Shown piece after piece: positions 16,820 through 26,241 of a stretch of DNA of 64,000 bases (the first letter of the stretch is position 1; each line of letters opens with the position of its first letter). The notes beneath the pieces are model-generated. The model searched no databases. It was not told the origin of the DNA and was given only the letters and a program-made list of their open reading frames with translations. Origin of the DNA: an uncultured Roseateles sp. GTDB lineage: Bacteria; Pseudomonadota; Gammaproteobacteria; Burkholderiales; Burkholderiaceae_C. The position numbers and the translations under genes were made by a program. The stretch covers positions 62,001-126,000 of the forward strand of contig NZ_CAMFJS010000001.1 in the NCBI RefSeq assembly GCF_945956965.1, written 5' to 3'.

Positions 16820-17878
16820 ATGTATGAATCCTTTTATGGGCTCAGCAGCAAGCCGTTCCAGCTCAGCCCTGATCCCAACTTCTATTTCGGCAGCAAGCAG
16901 CACCGGCGGGCCAAGGCCTATCTGGATTACGGCGTCTTGCGCAATGACGGCTTCATCGTCATCACCGGTGAGATCGGCGCCGGCAAGACCACGCTCTTGC
17001 GAGGCTTGCTGGACAGCCTGAACCGCAGCAATGTGGTGATCGGCAATCTGGTGACCACGCAGGTCGATGCAGAAGACACCTTGCGCTTGGTGGGCGCGGC
17101 CTTCGGCGTGCGGGTCAAGGACCTGCCCAAGTCCGAGGTGCTGATGAGCCTGGAAGCCTACTTCGTCAATCAAGCCAGTCATGGCAAGCGCTGCTTGCTC
17201 ATCGTGGACGAGGCACAAAACCTGACGGCGCGTGCGGTTGAAGAGCTGCGCATGCTCTCGAACTTCCAGTTCGGCAACCAGTCCTTGTTGCAGACCTTTC
17301 TGGTGGGCCAGCCTGAGTTTCGCGGCATCTTGCAGCGGCCCGAGATGGAGCAGTTCCGTCAGCGTGTGGCGGCCACCTGCCATATCGGCCCGCTGGACGA
17401 AGAGGAAACGCAGCGCTATATCGAACACCGCTTGAAGTGTTCGGGCAGTACCGGTAGGCCTAGCTTTGAGGCCGATGCTTTTCCCGCCATCTACAAGGCC
17501 AGCGGTGGCATCCCGCGCCGCATCAACTCCTTGTGTGACCGCCTCTTGCTTTTGGGCTTCATGGCAGGGAAAACCCATTTGGGCTTGGCGGAGGTAGATG
17601 AGGCCTTGCGTGACATCGCCCAGGAACTGGCGCCGACCAAACCGGTGGCCAATGAGGCCGGCAAGCTGCCTGATCAAGACTTGACCCTGGACCTGTCGCG
17701 CTTGCGCTTGGCCGCCGGCGACGTCGCGGGCTTGTCAACAGAATTTGCTAGCCTCGGCAATGAGGCCGTGGCCGAGCGCTTTCAGCGCATCGAGAACAGT
17801 CTGGTTCGCCTAGAACGCCTGAATATGCAGACGCTGGCCTTGCTGCAAAAGCTGGTGGAGGCGGTCAAGTCGAACTGA
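16820..17878 (+). CDS. XrtA-associated ExeA-like AAA ATPase
   Basis: 352 residues starting MYESFYGLSSKPFQLSPDPN, the hallmark of ExeA/GspA-like ATPases. It has Walker A GEIGAGKTT, Walker B LLIVDEAQNL and an arginine-rich sensor region. No peptidoglycan-binding domain is attached; the last ~50 residues are coiled-coil-like. It matches the XrtA-associated ATPase family (TIGR03015). Its job in the locus is unknown, perhaps assembly of the export machinery through the envelope. It begins only three bases after the barrel gene stops. Confidence 0.93.
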   Translation: MYESFYGLSSKPFQLSPDPNFYFGSKQHRRAKAYLDYGVLRNDGFIVITGEIGAGKTTLLRGLLDSLNRSNVVIGNLVTTQVDAEDTLRLVGAAFGVRVKDLPKSEVLMSLEAYFVNQASHGKRCLLIVDEAQNLTARAVEELRMLSNFQFGNQSLLQTFLVGQPEFRGILQRPEMEQFRQRVAATCHIGPLDEEETQRYIEHRLKCSGSTGRPSFEADAFPAIYKASGGIPRRINSLCDRLLLLGFMAGKTHLGLAEVDEALRDIAQELAPTKPVANEAGKLPDQDLTLDLSRLRLAAGDVAGLSTEFASLGNEAVAERFQRIENSLVRLERLNMQTLALLQKLVEAVKSN

Positions 17879-17965
17879 GCCCGCGGGCTCGGCGCGTTTC
17901 AATTCCAAATACGTCTAGACCGGCGGCTTCACATGGGGCGAAGCCGGCGAAACAACAGGGGTTCT

Positions 17966-18856
17966 ATGCTGATGGCAACAAGGGCAGGGGCGATTCGCAA
18001 CGCCATGACGATTGACGTGGAGGACTACTTCCAGGTCTCGGCGTTTGCGCCCTATATCGCGCGCAGCGATTGGGATGCGCGCGAATGCCGGGTGGAGCGC
18101 AATATCGAGCGCATTCTGGCTTTGTTGGACGAGCACCAAACCAAGGCCACCTTTTTCACCTTGGGCTGGATCGCCGAGCGTTACCCGCAACTGGTGCGCG
18201 ACATCGTGGCGGGCGGCCATGAGTTGGCCAGTCATGGCTATGGGCATCAGCGCGTCAGTGATCTGACGCCGCAATCCTTTGCCGACGATATCGGCCGCGC
18301 CAAGAAGCTGCTGGAAGATCTGGGCGGGCAAGCGGTGCTGGGCTACCGGGCGCCGAGTTTCTCCATCGGCGAGCGCAATCTGTGGGCTTTCGACACCTTG
18401 CTGGCGCAGGGCTATCGCTACAGCTCCAGCGTCTACCCGATTCAGCATGACCATTACGGCATGCCCGATTCGCCACGCTTTGCCTACCCGGTGCGCGAGG
18501 GCTTGTTAGAGGTGCCGGTGACCACCTTGCGCAAGTTCAATCGCAACTTCCCTTCCAGCGGTGGCGGCTATTTCCGTTTGCTGCCTTATGCCCTGTCGCG
18601 CTGGATGATTCGGCAGGTCAATCAGATCGACCAGCAGCCCGCGGTGTTTTACTTTCACCCCTGGGAGATAGACACCGAACAGCCGCGCGTGGACGGCATC
18701 GACGGCAAGACTCGCTTCCGGCATTACGTCAACATTCCGCGCACCCATGGCCGCATTGCTCAGCTGCTGAGCGACTTTTCCTGGGGCCGTATGGATGAAA
18801 TTTTTCTGGCTCAGCCGCCTGTGGCTCAGTCCCTCACACTTGCCGCTGCTGCCTGA
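17966..18856 (+). CDS. XrtA-associated polysaccharide deacetylase
   Basis: About 296 residues of the NodB-type fold. Motif 1 is TIDVED (the metal-binding Asp pair), then SHGYGHQ (metal His ligands), then GYRAPSFS. The C-terminal part (FYFHPWEID, then HYVNIPRTHGR) is the extension seen in the XrtA-linked deacetylase family (TIGR03006). It probably removes acetyl groups from N-acetyl sugars of the polymer. No signal peptide is visible, so a cytoplasmic or membrane-peripheral place is likely. ATG 17966 follows GGGG by four bases; ATG 17972 is close behind. Confidence 0.92.
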   Translation: MLMATRAGAIRNAMTIDVEDYFQVSAFAPYIARSDWDARECRVERNIERILALLDEHQTKATFFTLGWIAERYPQLVRDIVAGGHELASHGYGHQRVSDLTPQSFADDIGRAKKLLEDLGGQAVLGYRAPSFSIGERNLWAFDTLLAQGYRYSSSVYPIQHDHYGMPDSPRFAYPVREGLLEVPVTTLRKFNRNFPSSGGGYFRLLPYALSRWMIRQVNQIDQQPAVFYFHPWEIDTEQPRVDGIDGKTRFRHYVNIPRTHGRIAQLLSDFSWGRMDEIFLAQPPVAQSLTLAAAA

Positions 18857-19906
18857 ATGAGCCCTGTCGACGTCCAGATCAAGCGCCTTCGCTCAGGCGA
18901 TAGCGCCAATGCCAAGCGTTGGGATGCATTTGTTTTTGCGAGCCCGCAAGCGACCTTCTTTCACCGCGCAGGCTGGTTGCGCATGGTGGAGGATGTTTTC
19001 GGCCACCAAGGCTTTTTCCTCTTTGCCGAGCGCGCCGGTGAGATCGTCGGCGTTCTGCCTTTGGGTCAAGTGAAGAGCCGCTTGTTCGGGCATTCCCTGG
19101 TGGCCTTGCCATTCACCGTCTACGGCGGCGTGGTGGCCGAGGACGTGCAAATCGCCGCAAGCCTGGAACAAGAGGCGCACCGCATTGCTCTGAGCCTGGG
19201 CGTTGACCACCTGGAATACCGCAACACCCGGCCGCAACACCCTGATTGGCCCAAGCAAGACCTCTACGTCACCTTCCGCAAAGAGATCTTCGCGGAGGAA
19301 GAGGCCAATATGCTGGCCATCCCACGCAAGCAGCGCGCCATGGTGCGCAAAGGCCTGAAGAACGGCTTGCAAAGCCATATCGATGCGGACGCCTCGCGTT
19401 TCTTTGCGCTCTATGCTGACAATGTGCACCGCCATGGCACACCCGCCATGCCCAAGCGCTATTTCCAAGCCCTGCTGGATGAGTTTGGGCCGGACGCCGA
19501 AGTGCTGACCGTCACCGACGATCAAGGCCGGCCCCTGAGTTCTGTGCTGAGCTTTTATTTCCGCGACGAGGTGCTGCCTTACTACGCCGGCGACGACGAG
19601 TCGGCCCGCGATCTAGCTGCGAATGACTTCAAGTACTGGGAATTGATGCGCCGCGCCTGCGCCAAGGGCCTCAAGGTGTTTGACTATGGCCGCAGCAAAC
19701 AGGGCACAGGCTCATACGCCTTCAAGAAGAACTGGGGTTTTGAGCCGACGCCCTTGCACTATGAGTATCAGCTCTTCAAGCGCGACAGCGTGCCGCAGAA
19801 CAATCCCTCCAATGCCAAGTACCAGTTGCTGATCAAGGCCTGGCGCAAGCTGCCTTTGGGGGTGGCGAATTGGCTGGGTCCCTTCATCGTGCGCAACCTA
19901 GCCTGA
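18857..19906 (+). CDS. XrtA-associated FemAB-family protein
   Basis: 349 residues starting directly after the stop of the deacetylase. It carries a FemAB/GNAT-like fold (PQATFFHRAGWLRMVEDVFG; IPRKQRAMVRKGLKNGL; FDYGRSKQGTGSYAFKKNWG), typical of the PEP-CTERM-associated FemAB family (TIGR03019). FemAB proteins transfer an amino acid or acyl group to an amine. In this locus the acceptor may be a deacetylated sugar made by the neighbour gene; that is inference. Confidence 0.9.
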   Translation: MSPVDVQIKRLRSGDSANAKRWDAFVFASPQATFFHRAGWLRMVEDVFGHQGFFLFAERAGEIVGVLPLGQVKSRLFGHSLVALPFTVYGGVVAEDVQIAASLEQEAHRIALSLGVDHLEYRNTRPQHPDWPKQDLYVTFRKEIFAEEEANMLAIPRKQRAMVRKGLKNGLQSHIDADASRFFALYADNVHRHGTPAMPKRYFQALLDEFGPDAEVLTVTDDQGRPLSSVLSFYFRDEVLPYYAGDDESARDLAANDFKYWELMRRACAKGLKVFDYGRSKQGTGSYAFKKNWGFEPTPLHYEYQLFKRDSVPQNNPSNAKYQLLIKAWRKLPLGVANWLGPFIVRNLA

Positions 19907-19909
19907 GCG

Positions 19910-21154
19910 ATGGCCAAGATTCTCTACCTGGTGCACCGCCTGCCGTACCCGCCCAACAAGGGCGACAAGGTCCGGTCTTTCCATTTGCTCAAACATTTGG
20001 CAGCCAAACATCAGGTGTTTTTGACGACCTTCGTCGATGATCCTGATGACCGGCAGTACATCGCCAAGGTGCGCGAGTTCTGCACCGAGTTGTATGTGAG
20101 CGAGCTTCAGCCTGGCCTGGCCAAGTTGAAGTCCTTGCAGGGATTGCTCAGTGGCGAAGCTCTGAGCTTGCCCTATTACCGCGATGCCGGCATGAGCCGC
20201 TGGGTACAAGAGATGGCTCAGGCGCATGGCTTTGATGCCGTCATCGTGTTCTCCTCGCCGATGGCGCAGTACGTTCAGTACGCGCAGGGCAAGCAGCCGG
20301 GTGGGGCGGCTGTGCCGGTGCTGATCGACTTTGTGGACGTCGATTCCGCCAAATGGGCAGACTACGCCAATTCGCGCACCTGGCCCATGTCTTGGCTGTA
20401 TCGCCGGGAAGGGCGGCAGCTGCTGGCTTTTGAGGCGGCTGCGGCCGACACGGCGGCGTGCTCCTTCTTTGTCACCGACAAGGAAGTGGCCCTGTTTCGG
20501 CAACTGACGCCGGGGCGCCATGCCGCGGTGGAGTCGCTTTGCAACGGCGTTGATGCCGAGTTTTTCGCACCCGCCGCGGACCGGCTATCACCCTTTCCTG
20601 CCGGCCAGTTGCCCTTGGTATTCACCGGCGCGATGGACTACTGGCCCAATGCGGATGCAGTGACCTGGTTCGCAGCCGAGGTCTTGCCGAGCTTACGCGC
20701 GCAGTGGCCTGCCTTGCACTTCCACATCGTTGGCCGCAGCCCAATACCGGCTGTGCAGGCCCTGGCCGGGGAGGGCGTTTCGGTCTCTGGCACGGTGCCC
20801 GATGTGCGGCCCTATCTGCAGCATGCCGCTGCGGTCGTCGCGCCACTGCGCTTGGCGCGTGGCATACAGAACAAGATTTTGGAGGCCATGGCCATGGGCC
20901 AGCCCGTCGTGGCCGCGCAGAGTTGTGTTCAGGCCATTGATGCGATCGATGGACAAGAGCTCATGGGGGCTGCTGAGCCCGCCGACTTTGTTCGGGCCTT
21001 GAATGCCCTGCTTGCCGACCCGCAGCTGGCGGCTCGCATTGGTTCGGCCGGCCGCGCCCGTGTTCAAGCCAGCTATAGCTGGGACGCCCACTTGGCCGGG
21101 CTTGACCGCCATCTCGCCAAAGCCATGGCGAGCACCGAGACCCAAGCTGCATGA
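19910..21154 (+). CDS. XrtA-associated family 4 glycosyltransferase
   Basis: 414 residues of the GT-B fold. The N-terminal signature YLVHRLPYPPNKGDKVRSFH is that of the sugar transferase family tied to PEP-CTERM/EpsH loci (TIGR03087). The GT4 donor-binding part is RLARGIQNKILEAMAMGQPV, with the conserved Glu. It adds a sugar to the lipid-linked repeat unit in the cytoplasm. Its stop overlaps the exosortase start (ATGA). Confidence 0.93.
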   Translation: MAKILYLVHRLPYPPNKGDKVRSFHLLKHLAAKHQVFLTTFVDDPDDRQYIAKVREFCTELYVSELQPGLAKLKSLQGLLSGEALSLPYYRDAGMSRWVQEMAQAHGFDAVIVFSSPMAQYVQYAQGKQPGGAAVPVLIDFVDVDSAKWADYANSRTWPMSWLYRREGRQLLAFEAAAADTAACSFFVTDKEVALFRQLTPGRHAAVESLCNGVDAEFFAPAADRLSPFPAGQLPLVFTGAMDYWPNADAVTWFAAEVLPSLRAQWPALHFHIVGRSPIPAVQALAGEGVSVSGTVPDVRPYLQHAAAVVAPLRLARGIQNKILEAMAMGQPVVAAQSCVQAIDAIDGQELMGAAEPADFVRALNALLADPQLAARIGSAGRARVQASYSWDAHLAGLDRHLAKAMASTETQAA

Positions 21155-22809
21155 TGCGATCAGATTTGAAGTTATCAAAGGCTTGGCAAGTCGCCTTGCC
21201 AGGCTTTCTCTTGGGCCTGTTGGCGCTGTTGTGGCTGTTCCGGGACACTGGCCTGGCCATGGTGGAGATTTGGAATCGCTCCGAAACTTTTGCCCATGCG
21301 TTTGTGGTGCCGCCCATCTCGCTGTGGCTAATCTGGCGCCAGCGCTCGCAGCTGACGCAATTGACCCCGCGCCCGGCGCCGCTGTGCTTGCTGCTCATCG
21401 CTGTGCTGTGTGCGCTGTGGTTGTTTGCGGAATTGGCGGTGGTCAATGCTGCCACCCAGTTCGCATTGGTCGGTTTGATTGTGCTCATGGTGCCGGCCAC
21501 CTTGGGCTGGCAGGTGGCGCGCAGCATTGCCTTCCCCTTGGGCTTCTTGTTTTTTGCCGTGCCATTCGGTGAATTTGTGATGCCGCAGCTGATGGAGTGG
21601 ACGGCGGATTTCACCGTGACGGCCTTGCGCCTGAGCGGCATTCCGGTGTTCCGCGAAGGCTTGCAATTCGTCATCCCTTCGGGCAATTGGTCGGTGGTGG
21701 AGGCCTGCAGCGGCATTCGTTATTTGATGGCCTCGGTGATGGTGGGCACATTGTTCGCCTACCTGAATTACCGTTCATACACGCGCCGCTGGATCTTTGT
21801 TGGTGTGGCCATCGTCTTGCCTTTGGCAGCGAACTGGGTGCGTGCCTATCTGATCGTGCTCTTGGGCCATATTTCTGGCAACAAGCTTGCGGCAGGGGCC
21901 GACCACTTGGTGTATGGCTGGGTCTTTTTCGGCATCGTCATGCTGGCCATGTTCATGATTGGCGCGCGTTGGTCTGAGCCTGATGCGCAGCGTGTTGAGG
22001 CCGTGGGAGTTGGGGCGGGCGAGCCAACGTCCGGCACCGTTTCGGCGGACGGCGCGCGCTCTTTCGCGATGCGGCTTGGTATTACTTTGGCAGGTTTGCT
22101 GCTCTTGCTGGGGGCACCCCACCTGATGCTGCAATCAATCTTGGCGAACGCAAGCTCGGCCCCGGTGAATTTTCTTGCGCCGGACTTGAGCGGCAAGGGC
22201 TGGGCCTTGCAGCCTGATGCGGCGCCGGTATTCACGCCGGCCTATGAGAACCCCGTCGCGGTTTTGCAAGCCAGTTATGCCAAGTCTGGTGAGGCGCCGG
22301 TTGGTTTGTATCTGGGCTATTACCGCCACCAGAATTTCAATAGCAAGCTGATCAGCTCGAACAATGTGCTGGTGACGTCTAAAGATCCGGGCTGGAGTCA
22401 GGTGGCGTCGGGCAGTCGCGAACACGCAAGTCCAGGCTATACCCTCCGCGTGCGAACTGCGGAACTGCGCCGCAAGGAGATGGGTCATGAAGGCTTGCCC
22501 GGCAGTCGCTTGCGGGTGTGGCAGCTCTACTGGATCAATGGCAGGCTGCTCACCAGTGACTGGCAGGCAAAGCTTTACGGCGCCCTAGATCGATTGCTCG
22601 GGCGAGGAGACGATGCCGCGGTGCTGGTGATCTACGCTGACCCCTCATTGACCAGCCCCGACGAGGCCTTGCTGGTTGGCTTCGCGCGGGACAACCTGGA
22701 AGTGCTGACGGCGCTTTTGACGGCCACCCGAGACAGCGCGCTGCTTGCAGATGGGCGGGCCAAGTCAGCTGCGGCTGCACCGCAGCTTGTGCCGGCCAGC
22801 GCGCCATGA
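21151..22809 (+). CDS. xrtA: Exosortase A fused to an EpsI domain
   Basis: 552 residues. The first ~280 are a multi-pass membrane exosortase with the catalytic triad Cys186 (VVEACSGIR), Arg231 (ANWVRAY) and His252 (DHLVYGWVF). These are the residues needed for transpeptidase-like cleavage of PEP-CTERM tails. After a linker with one more membrane helix (about 310-325) the C-terminal ~220 residues form the periplasmic EpsI domain, a separate gene in some species. The enzyme should process the PEP-CTERM protein at 8965-9930. ATG codons at 21151 and 21154 are equally possible starts. Confidence 0.96.
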   Translation: MMRSDLKLSKAWQVALPGFLLGLLALLWLFRDTGLAMVEIWNRSETFAHAFVVPPISLWLIWRQRSQLTQLTPRPAPLCLLLIAVLCALWLFAELAVVNAATQFALVGLIVLMVPATLGWQVARSIAFPLGFLFFAVPFGEFVMPQLMEWTADFTVTALRLSGIPVFREGLQFVIPSGNWSVVEACSGIRYLMASVMVGTLFAYLNYRSYTRRWIFVGVAIVLPLAANWVRAYLIVLLGHISGNKLAAGADHLVYGWVFFGIVMLAMFMIGARWSEPDAQRVEAVGVGAGEPTSGTVSADGARSFAMRLGITLAGLLLLLGAPHLMLQSILANASSAPVNFLAPDLSGKGWALQPDAAPVFTPAYENPVAVLQASYAKSGEAPVGLYLGYYRHQNFNSKLISSNNVLVTSKDPGWSQVASGSREHASPGYTLRVRTAELRRKEMGHEGLPGSRLRVWQLYWINGRLLTSDWQAKLYGALDRLLGRGDDAAVLVIYADPSLTSPDEALLVGFARDNLEVLTALLTATRDSALLADGRAKSAAAAPQLVPASAP

Positions 22810-22937
22810 GTGCACATCAGTGCCAGTTGAATGCCGAGGGCTGCGGCTGCATGGACATGGCTCAGCACCCTGAACGCGGGATGGGACTTGGCATGCGTGC
22901 CAGGCGGGCCGACGCACAATGCGCCATGGACTCATGA
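22806..22937 (+). CDS. Possible 43-residue Cys-containing small protein
   Basis: An ATG overlaps the exosortase stop as ATGA and opens a complete frame of 43 codons. It has Cys at 6, 13, 15 and 39, four internal Met and a basic patch MRARRAD. Such an overlap is the normal mode of coupling in this operon. Against it: the frame is short, I know no family like it, and a frame of this size can arise by chance in GC-rich DNA. It fills most of the 207-base gap before the asparagine-synthetase gene. Confidence 0.22.
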   Translation: MSAHQCQLNAEGCGCMDMAQHPERGMGLGMRARRADAQCAMDS

Positions 22938-23016
22938 GGCGGCCTGGCCCAGGCTTAGGATCCGGCCGCTTCACGGCAAGCACCCTTGAGTACTCCAACT
23001 ACGACTGAACCCAACT

Positions 23017-24954
23017 ATGTGCGGCATCACTGGAATATTTGACACGCGTGGCCAGCGAGACATCTCTCGTGCAGTGCTGCAGCGCATGAACGATTCCCAG
23101 CAGCACCGCGGCCCAGACGAAGGCAGCCTGCATTTGGAACCCGGTCTAGGGCTCGGCCACCGGCGCTTGTCCATCATTGACATCGCGACTGGCCAGCAAC
23201 CCTTGTTCAATGAAGACGGCTCTGTGGTGGTGGTCTTCAATGGCGAGATTTACAACTACCAAAGCCTGATTCCTGAGCTGCAGGCCCTGGGCCATGTGTT
23301 CAAGACCAAGAGTGATACCGAGGTCATCGTGCACGCGTGGGAGGCTTGGGGTGTGGACTGCGTGCAGCGCTTTCGCGGCATGTTTGCCTTTGCCTTGTGG
23401 GATCGCAATCAGCAATGCTTTTTCATGGCCCGGGACCGGCTCGGCGTCAAACCCTTTTACTACGCACTGCTGGATGACGGCAGCTTGCTGTTCGGCTCGG
23501 AGCTGAAGTCCTTGATGGCCCACGGGGGGCTGAAACGCGAGATCGATCCTTGCGCGGTGGAGGAGTACTTCGCGCTGGGCTATGTGGCCGAGCCGCGCAC
23601 CATCTTCAAGCAAGCCAAGAAGTTGCCGCCGGCGAGCACCCTGCTGATCCGGCGCGGAGAGCGCGTGGGCGAACCCAGGCGCTTCTGGGATGTGCGCTTC
23701 AGCCTCGATGCCAAGATCAGCGACCAAGAGGCCTGTGAAACGCTGACGGCCAAGCTGCAGGAGTCTGTTCGCTTGCGCATGATTGCCGAAGTGCCGCTGG
23801 GGGCGTTTTTGTCCGGAGGTGTGGACTCCAGCGCGGTGGTGGCCATGATGGCCCGGCAATCGGGCGATGAGTCGGTCAATACCTGCTCGATCGCGTTTGA
23901 AGACCCGGCTTTCAATGAAGCCGCTTTTGCCCAGACCGTGGCCGATCGCTATCACACCCGCCACCGCGTGGAGACGGTGCAAAGCGATGACTTCGATCTG
24001 ATCGATACCCTGGCTCGGCTCTACGACGAGCCCTATGCCGACAGCTCGGCCATCCCTACCTACCGCGTGTGCCAGCTGGCACGCAAGCATGTGACCGTGG
24101 CCTTGAGTGGTGATGGCGGCGATGAGACCTTTGGTGGCTATCGCCGCTACAAAGACCATTTGATGGAAGAGCGCCTGCGTGCCACCCTGCCCATGGGGGT
24201 GCGTCGGCCATTGTTCGGTGCCCTGGGGCAGCTTTATCCCAAAGCCGATTGGGCGCCACGCGTGTTCCGTGCCAAGACCACCTTTGAAGCCATGGCACGA
24301 GATTCGGTGCAAGCTTATTTCCACACCATGAGCTTGCTGCGCGGCAAGGAGCGCATGGCGCTGTACAGCAAGTCCTTCAAGTCCGAGCTGGCTGGTTACA
24401 CCGCATGTGAAGTGTTCAACCGTCATGCTGCGAACGCTGGCACTGACGACCCCTTGGCACTGATCCAGTACATCGACACCCACACTTATTTGGTGGGCGA
24501 CATCAATACCAAGGTGGACCGCGCCTCGATGGCTCACTCCTTGGAGGTGCGTGAGCCCTTGATGGACCACGAGATTGTGGAGTGGCTGGCGACCCTGCCT
24601 TCCTCCTTGAAGATGCGCAATGGCGAGAGCAAGTTCCTGCTCAAAAAGGCGATGGAGCCTTATCTGCCCAATGACATCATGTACCGCCCCAAGATGGGCT
24701 TTGCCGTCCCCTTGGCGCGCTGGTTCCGCGGTCCGCTGCGGCAGCGCGTGAGAGAGGCCTTGTTGGCCGGACCCTTGGTGGATTCAGGCATGTTTGATGT
24801 GAATGAGTTGCAGCGTTTGGTGGAACATCATGAAAGCGGCCGCCGTGACTACAGCACACCGATGTGGAGCTTGCTGATGTATGACGCGTTTTTGCGCAAT
24901 GTGATGGGAGATGCGAACCCCGCCCCAGTGTCGGCCGAGGTCGCAACAGCGTAA
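23017..24954 (+). CDS. XrtA-associated asparagine synthetase-like amidotransferase
   Basis: 645 residues. The N-terminal glutaminase domain is complete, with Cys2 as nucleophile (MCGITGIFD), HRGPDEG, and then FNGEIYNY. The synthetase domain has the PP-loop LSGGVDSSAV and the SGDGGDETFGGY motif. The length fits the exosortase A-associated group (TIGR03108). Such enzymes activate a carboxylate with ATP and amidate it; in EPS loci the target may be a uronic acid or an amino-acid decoration rather than free aspartate. Confidence 0.93.
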   Translation: MCGITGIFDTRGQRDISRAVLQRMNDSQQHRGPDEGSLHLEPGLGLGHRRLSIIDIATGQQPLFNEDGSVVVVFNGEIYNYQSLIPELQALGHVFKTKSDTEVIVHAWEAWGVDCVQRFRGMFAFALWDRNQQCFFMARDRLGVKPFYYALLDDGSLLFGSELKSLMAHGGLKREIDPCAVEEYFALGYVAEPRTIFKQAKKLPPASTLLIRRGERVGEPRRFWDVRFSLDAKISDQEACETLTAKLQESVRLRMIAEVPLGAFLSGGVDSSAVVAMMARQSGDESVNTCSIAFEDPAFNEAAFAQTVADRYHTRHRVETVQSDDFDLIDTLARLYDEPYADSSAIPTYRVCQLARKHVTVALSGDGGDETFGGYRRYKDHLMEERLRATLPMGVRRPLFGALGQLYPKADWAPRVFRAKTTFEAMARDSVQAYFHTMSLLRGKERMALYSKSFKSELAGYTACEVFNRHAANAGTDDPLALIQYIDTHTYLVGDINTKVDRASMAHSLEVREPLMDHEIVEWLATLPSSLKMRNGESKFLLKKAMEPYLPNDIMYRPKMGFAVPLARWFRGPLRQRVREALLAGPLVDSGMFDVNELQRLVEHHESGRRDYSTPMWSLLMYDAFLRNVMGDANPAPVSAEVATA

Positions 24955-24961
24955 TCGTTCA

Positions 24962-26110
24962 ATGAAAATTCTCTACCACCACCGCACCGCGTCGCGCGAC
25001 GGCCAGTCCACCCATATCACTGAGATGATTCTTGGCCTGCGTTCACTCGGCCACCAGGTGATTGAATCTGCACCACAAGTCGGTGCCGATGACTCCGGCG
25101 GCGGCAGCCCGGGCTGGGTTGGTCGCCTCAAGGCGCTATTGCCCCGTCAGCTTTACGAGTTGGCCGAGCTGGCCTACTCATGGGTCGCTTACCGACGCCT
25201 GAGCCAGGCCATTCGGGCAGAGCGGCCAGACGGCATTTACGAGCGCTACAACCTGTACCTCTTGGCCGGCATTTGGGCCAAGAAGCGTTCTGGCCTGCCT
25301 TTGATTTTGGAGGTGAACGCGCCCATGGCCGTGGAGCGCCGTGAGTATGGCGGCTTGTCCTGGCCGCGTCTGGCTGACTGGGCCGAGCTGTATGTCTGGA
25401 AGCGCGCCGATATCTTGCTGCCAGTCACCCAGGTGCTGGCCGACTATATGGTGAGCAAAGGCATCGATCCGGCGCGTATTCAGGTGATTCCTAATGCGAT
25501 TAATCTGCGGCATTACGAGCATTTGCCGAGTGCCGCGCAGGCCAAGGCCAAGCTAGGACTGCAGGACAAATTGGTGGTGGGCTTTACCGGCTTTGTGCGC
25601 GAGTGGGATCGGCTGGACCGCATCATGGCCTGGGTGGCCAAGCAAGCTCCGCGCTATCCCGTCCATCTGATGGTGATTGGCGATGGTCCGGCTCGGAACG
25701 AAATTGAGGCCTGCGCGGCACGTTTGGGTGTCAGTGACAGGCTCAGCTTCACGGGCGCCGTAGCTCGTGAGCAGGTGCCGGCTTTGTCTATGGCCTTTGA
25801 CATCGCCTTGCAGACGGCGCTGGTGCCTTACGCCTCGCCGCTGTGCCTCTTTGAGTATCTGGCGCTTGGCAAGGCCATCGTGGCGCCCGATCAGCCCAAT
25901 CACCATGAAATCTTGAGTGCTGATGAGGATGCCTTGCTCTATGACCCGGTGGACCCCGCCGGTATAGAAAAGGCTTTGAATCGCTTGTGTGAGGATCCGG
26001 CGCTGCGCCAGCGTATCGCGGCCGCTGCAGCGCATGTCATTGCTCGCAAGCACCTGACCTGGCCCGAGCATGCCGCGCGGGTCATCGGCTTGTTCCAGAC
26101 TCTGAGATGA
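24962..26110 (+). CDS. Family 4 glycosyltransferase
   Basis: 382 residues starting MKILYHHRTASRDGQ. GT-B fold with the GT4 features VGFTGFVREWDRLD and PYASPLCLFEYLALGKAIVA (the conserved Glu in the donor site). Exosortase A loci commonly carry a third such transferase, and I place this one there by context. ATG 24962 is used because the frame upstream overlaps the end of the previous gene. Confidence 0.9.
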   Translation: MKILYHHRTASRDGQSTHITEMILGLRSLGHQVIESAPQVGADDSGGGSPGWVGRLKALLPRQLYELAELAYSWVAYRRLSQAIRAERPDGIYERYNLYLLAGIWAKKRSGLPLILEVNAPMAVERREYGGLSWPRLADWAELYVWKRADILLPVTQVLADYMVSKGIDPARIQVIPNAINLRHYEHLPSAAQAKAKLGLQDKLVVGFTGFVREWDRLDRIMAWVAKQAPRYPVHLMVIGDGPARNEIEACAARLGVSDRLSFTGAVAREQVPALSMAFDIALQTALVPYASPLCLFEYLALGKAIVAPDQPNHHEILSADEDALLYDPVDPAGIEKALNRLCEDPALRQRIAAAAAHVIARKHLTWPEHAARVIGLFQTLR

Positions 26111-26241
26111 TGACGCTGTGATCCTCGAGATTGAATCGCATGTGCGCAGGGTGTCTCACCTTGCCTCGGATCGTCAGCGCCCTATAGCGAGCTTGGCGCG
26201 GCATGCCGTGCGTTGCCTTCGTGTTTCCGGCGAGGTGATTC

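Noticed and set aside
23146-24570. 474-codon frame on the - strand
   Set aside because: Antisense of the asparagine synthetase-like gene; no start context and no protein-like motif.
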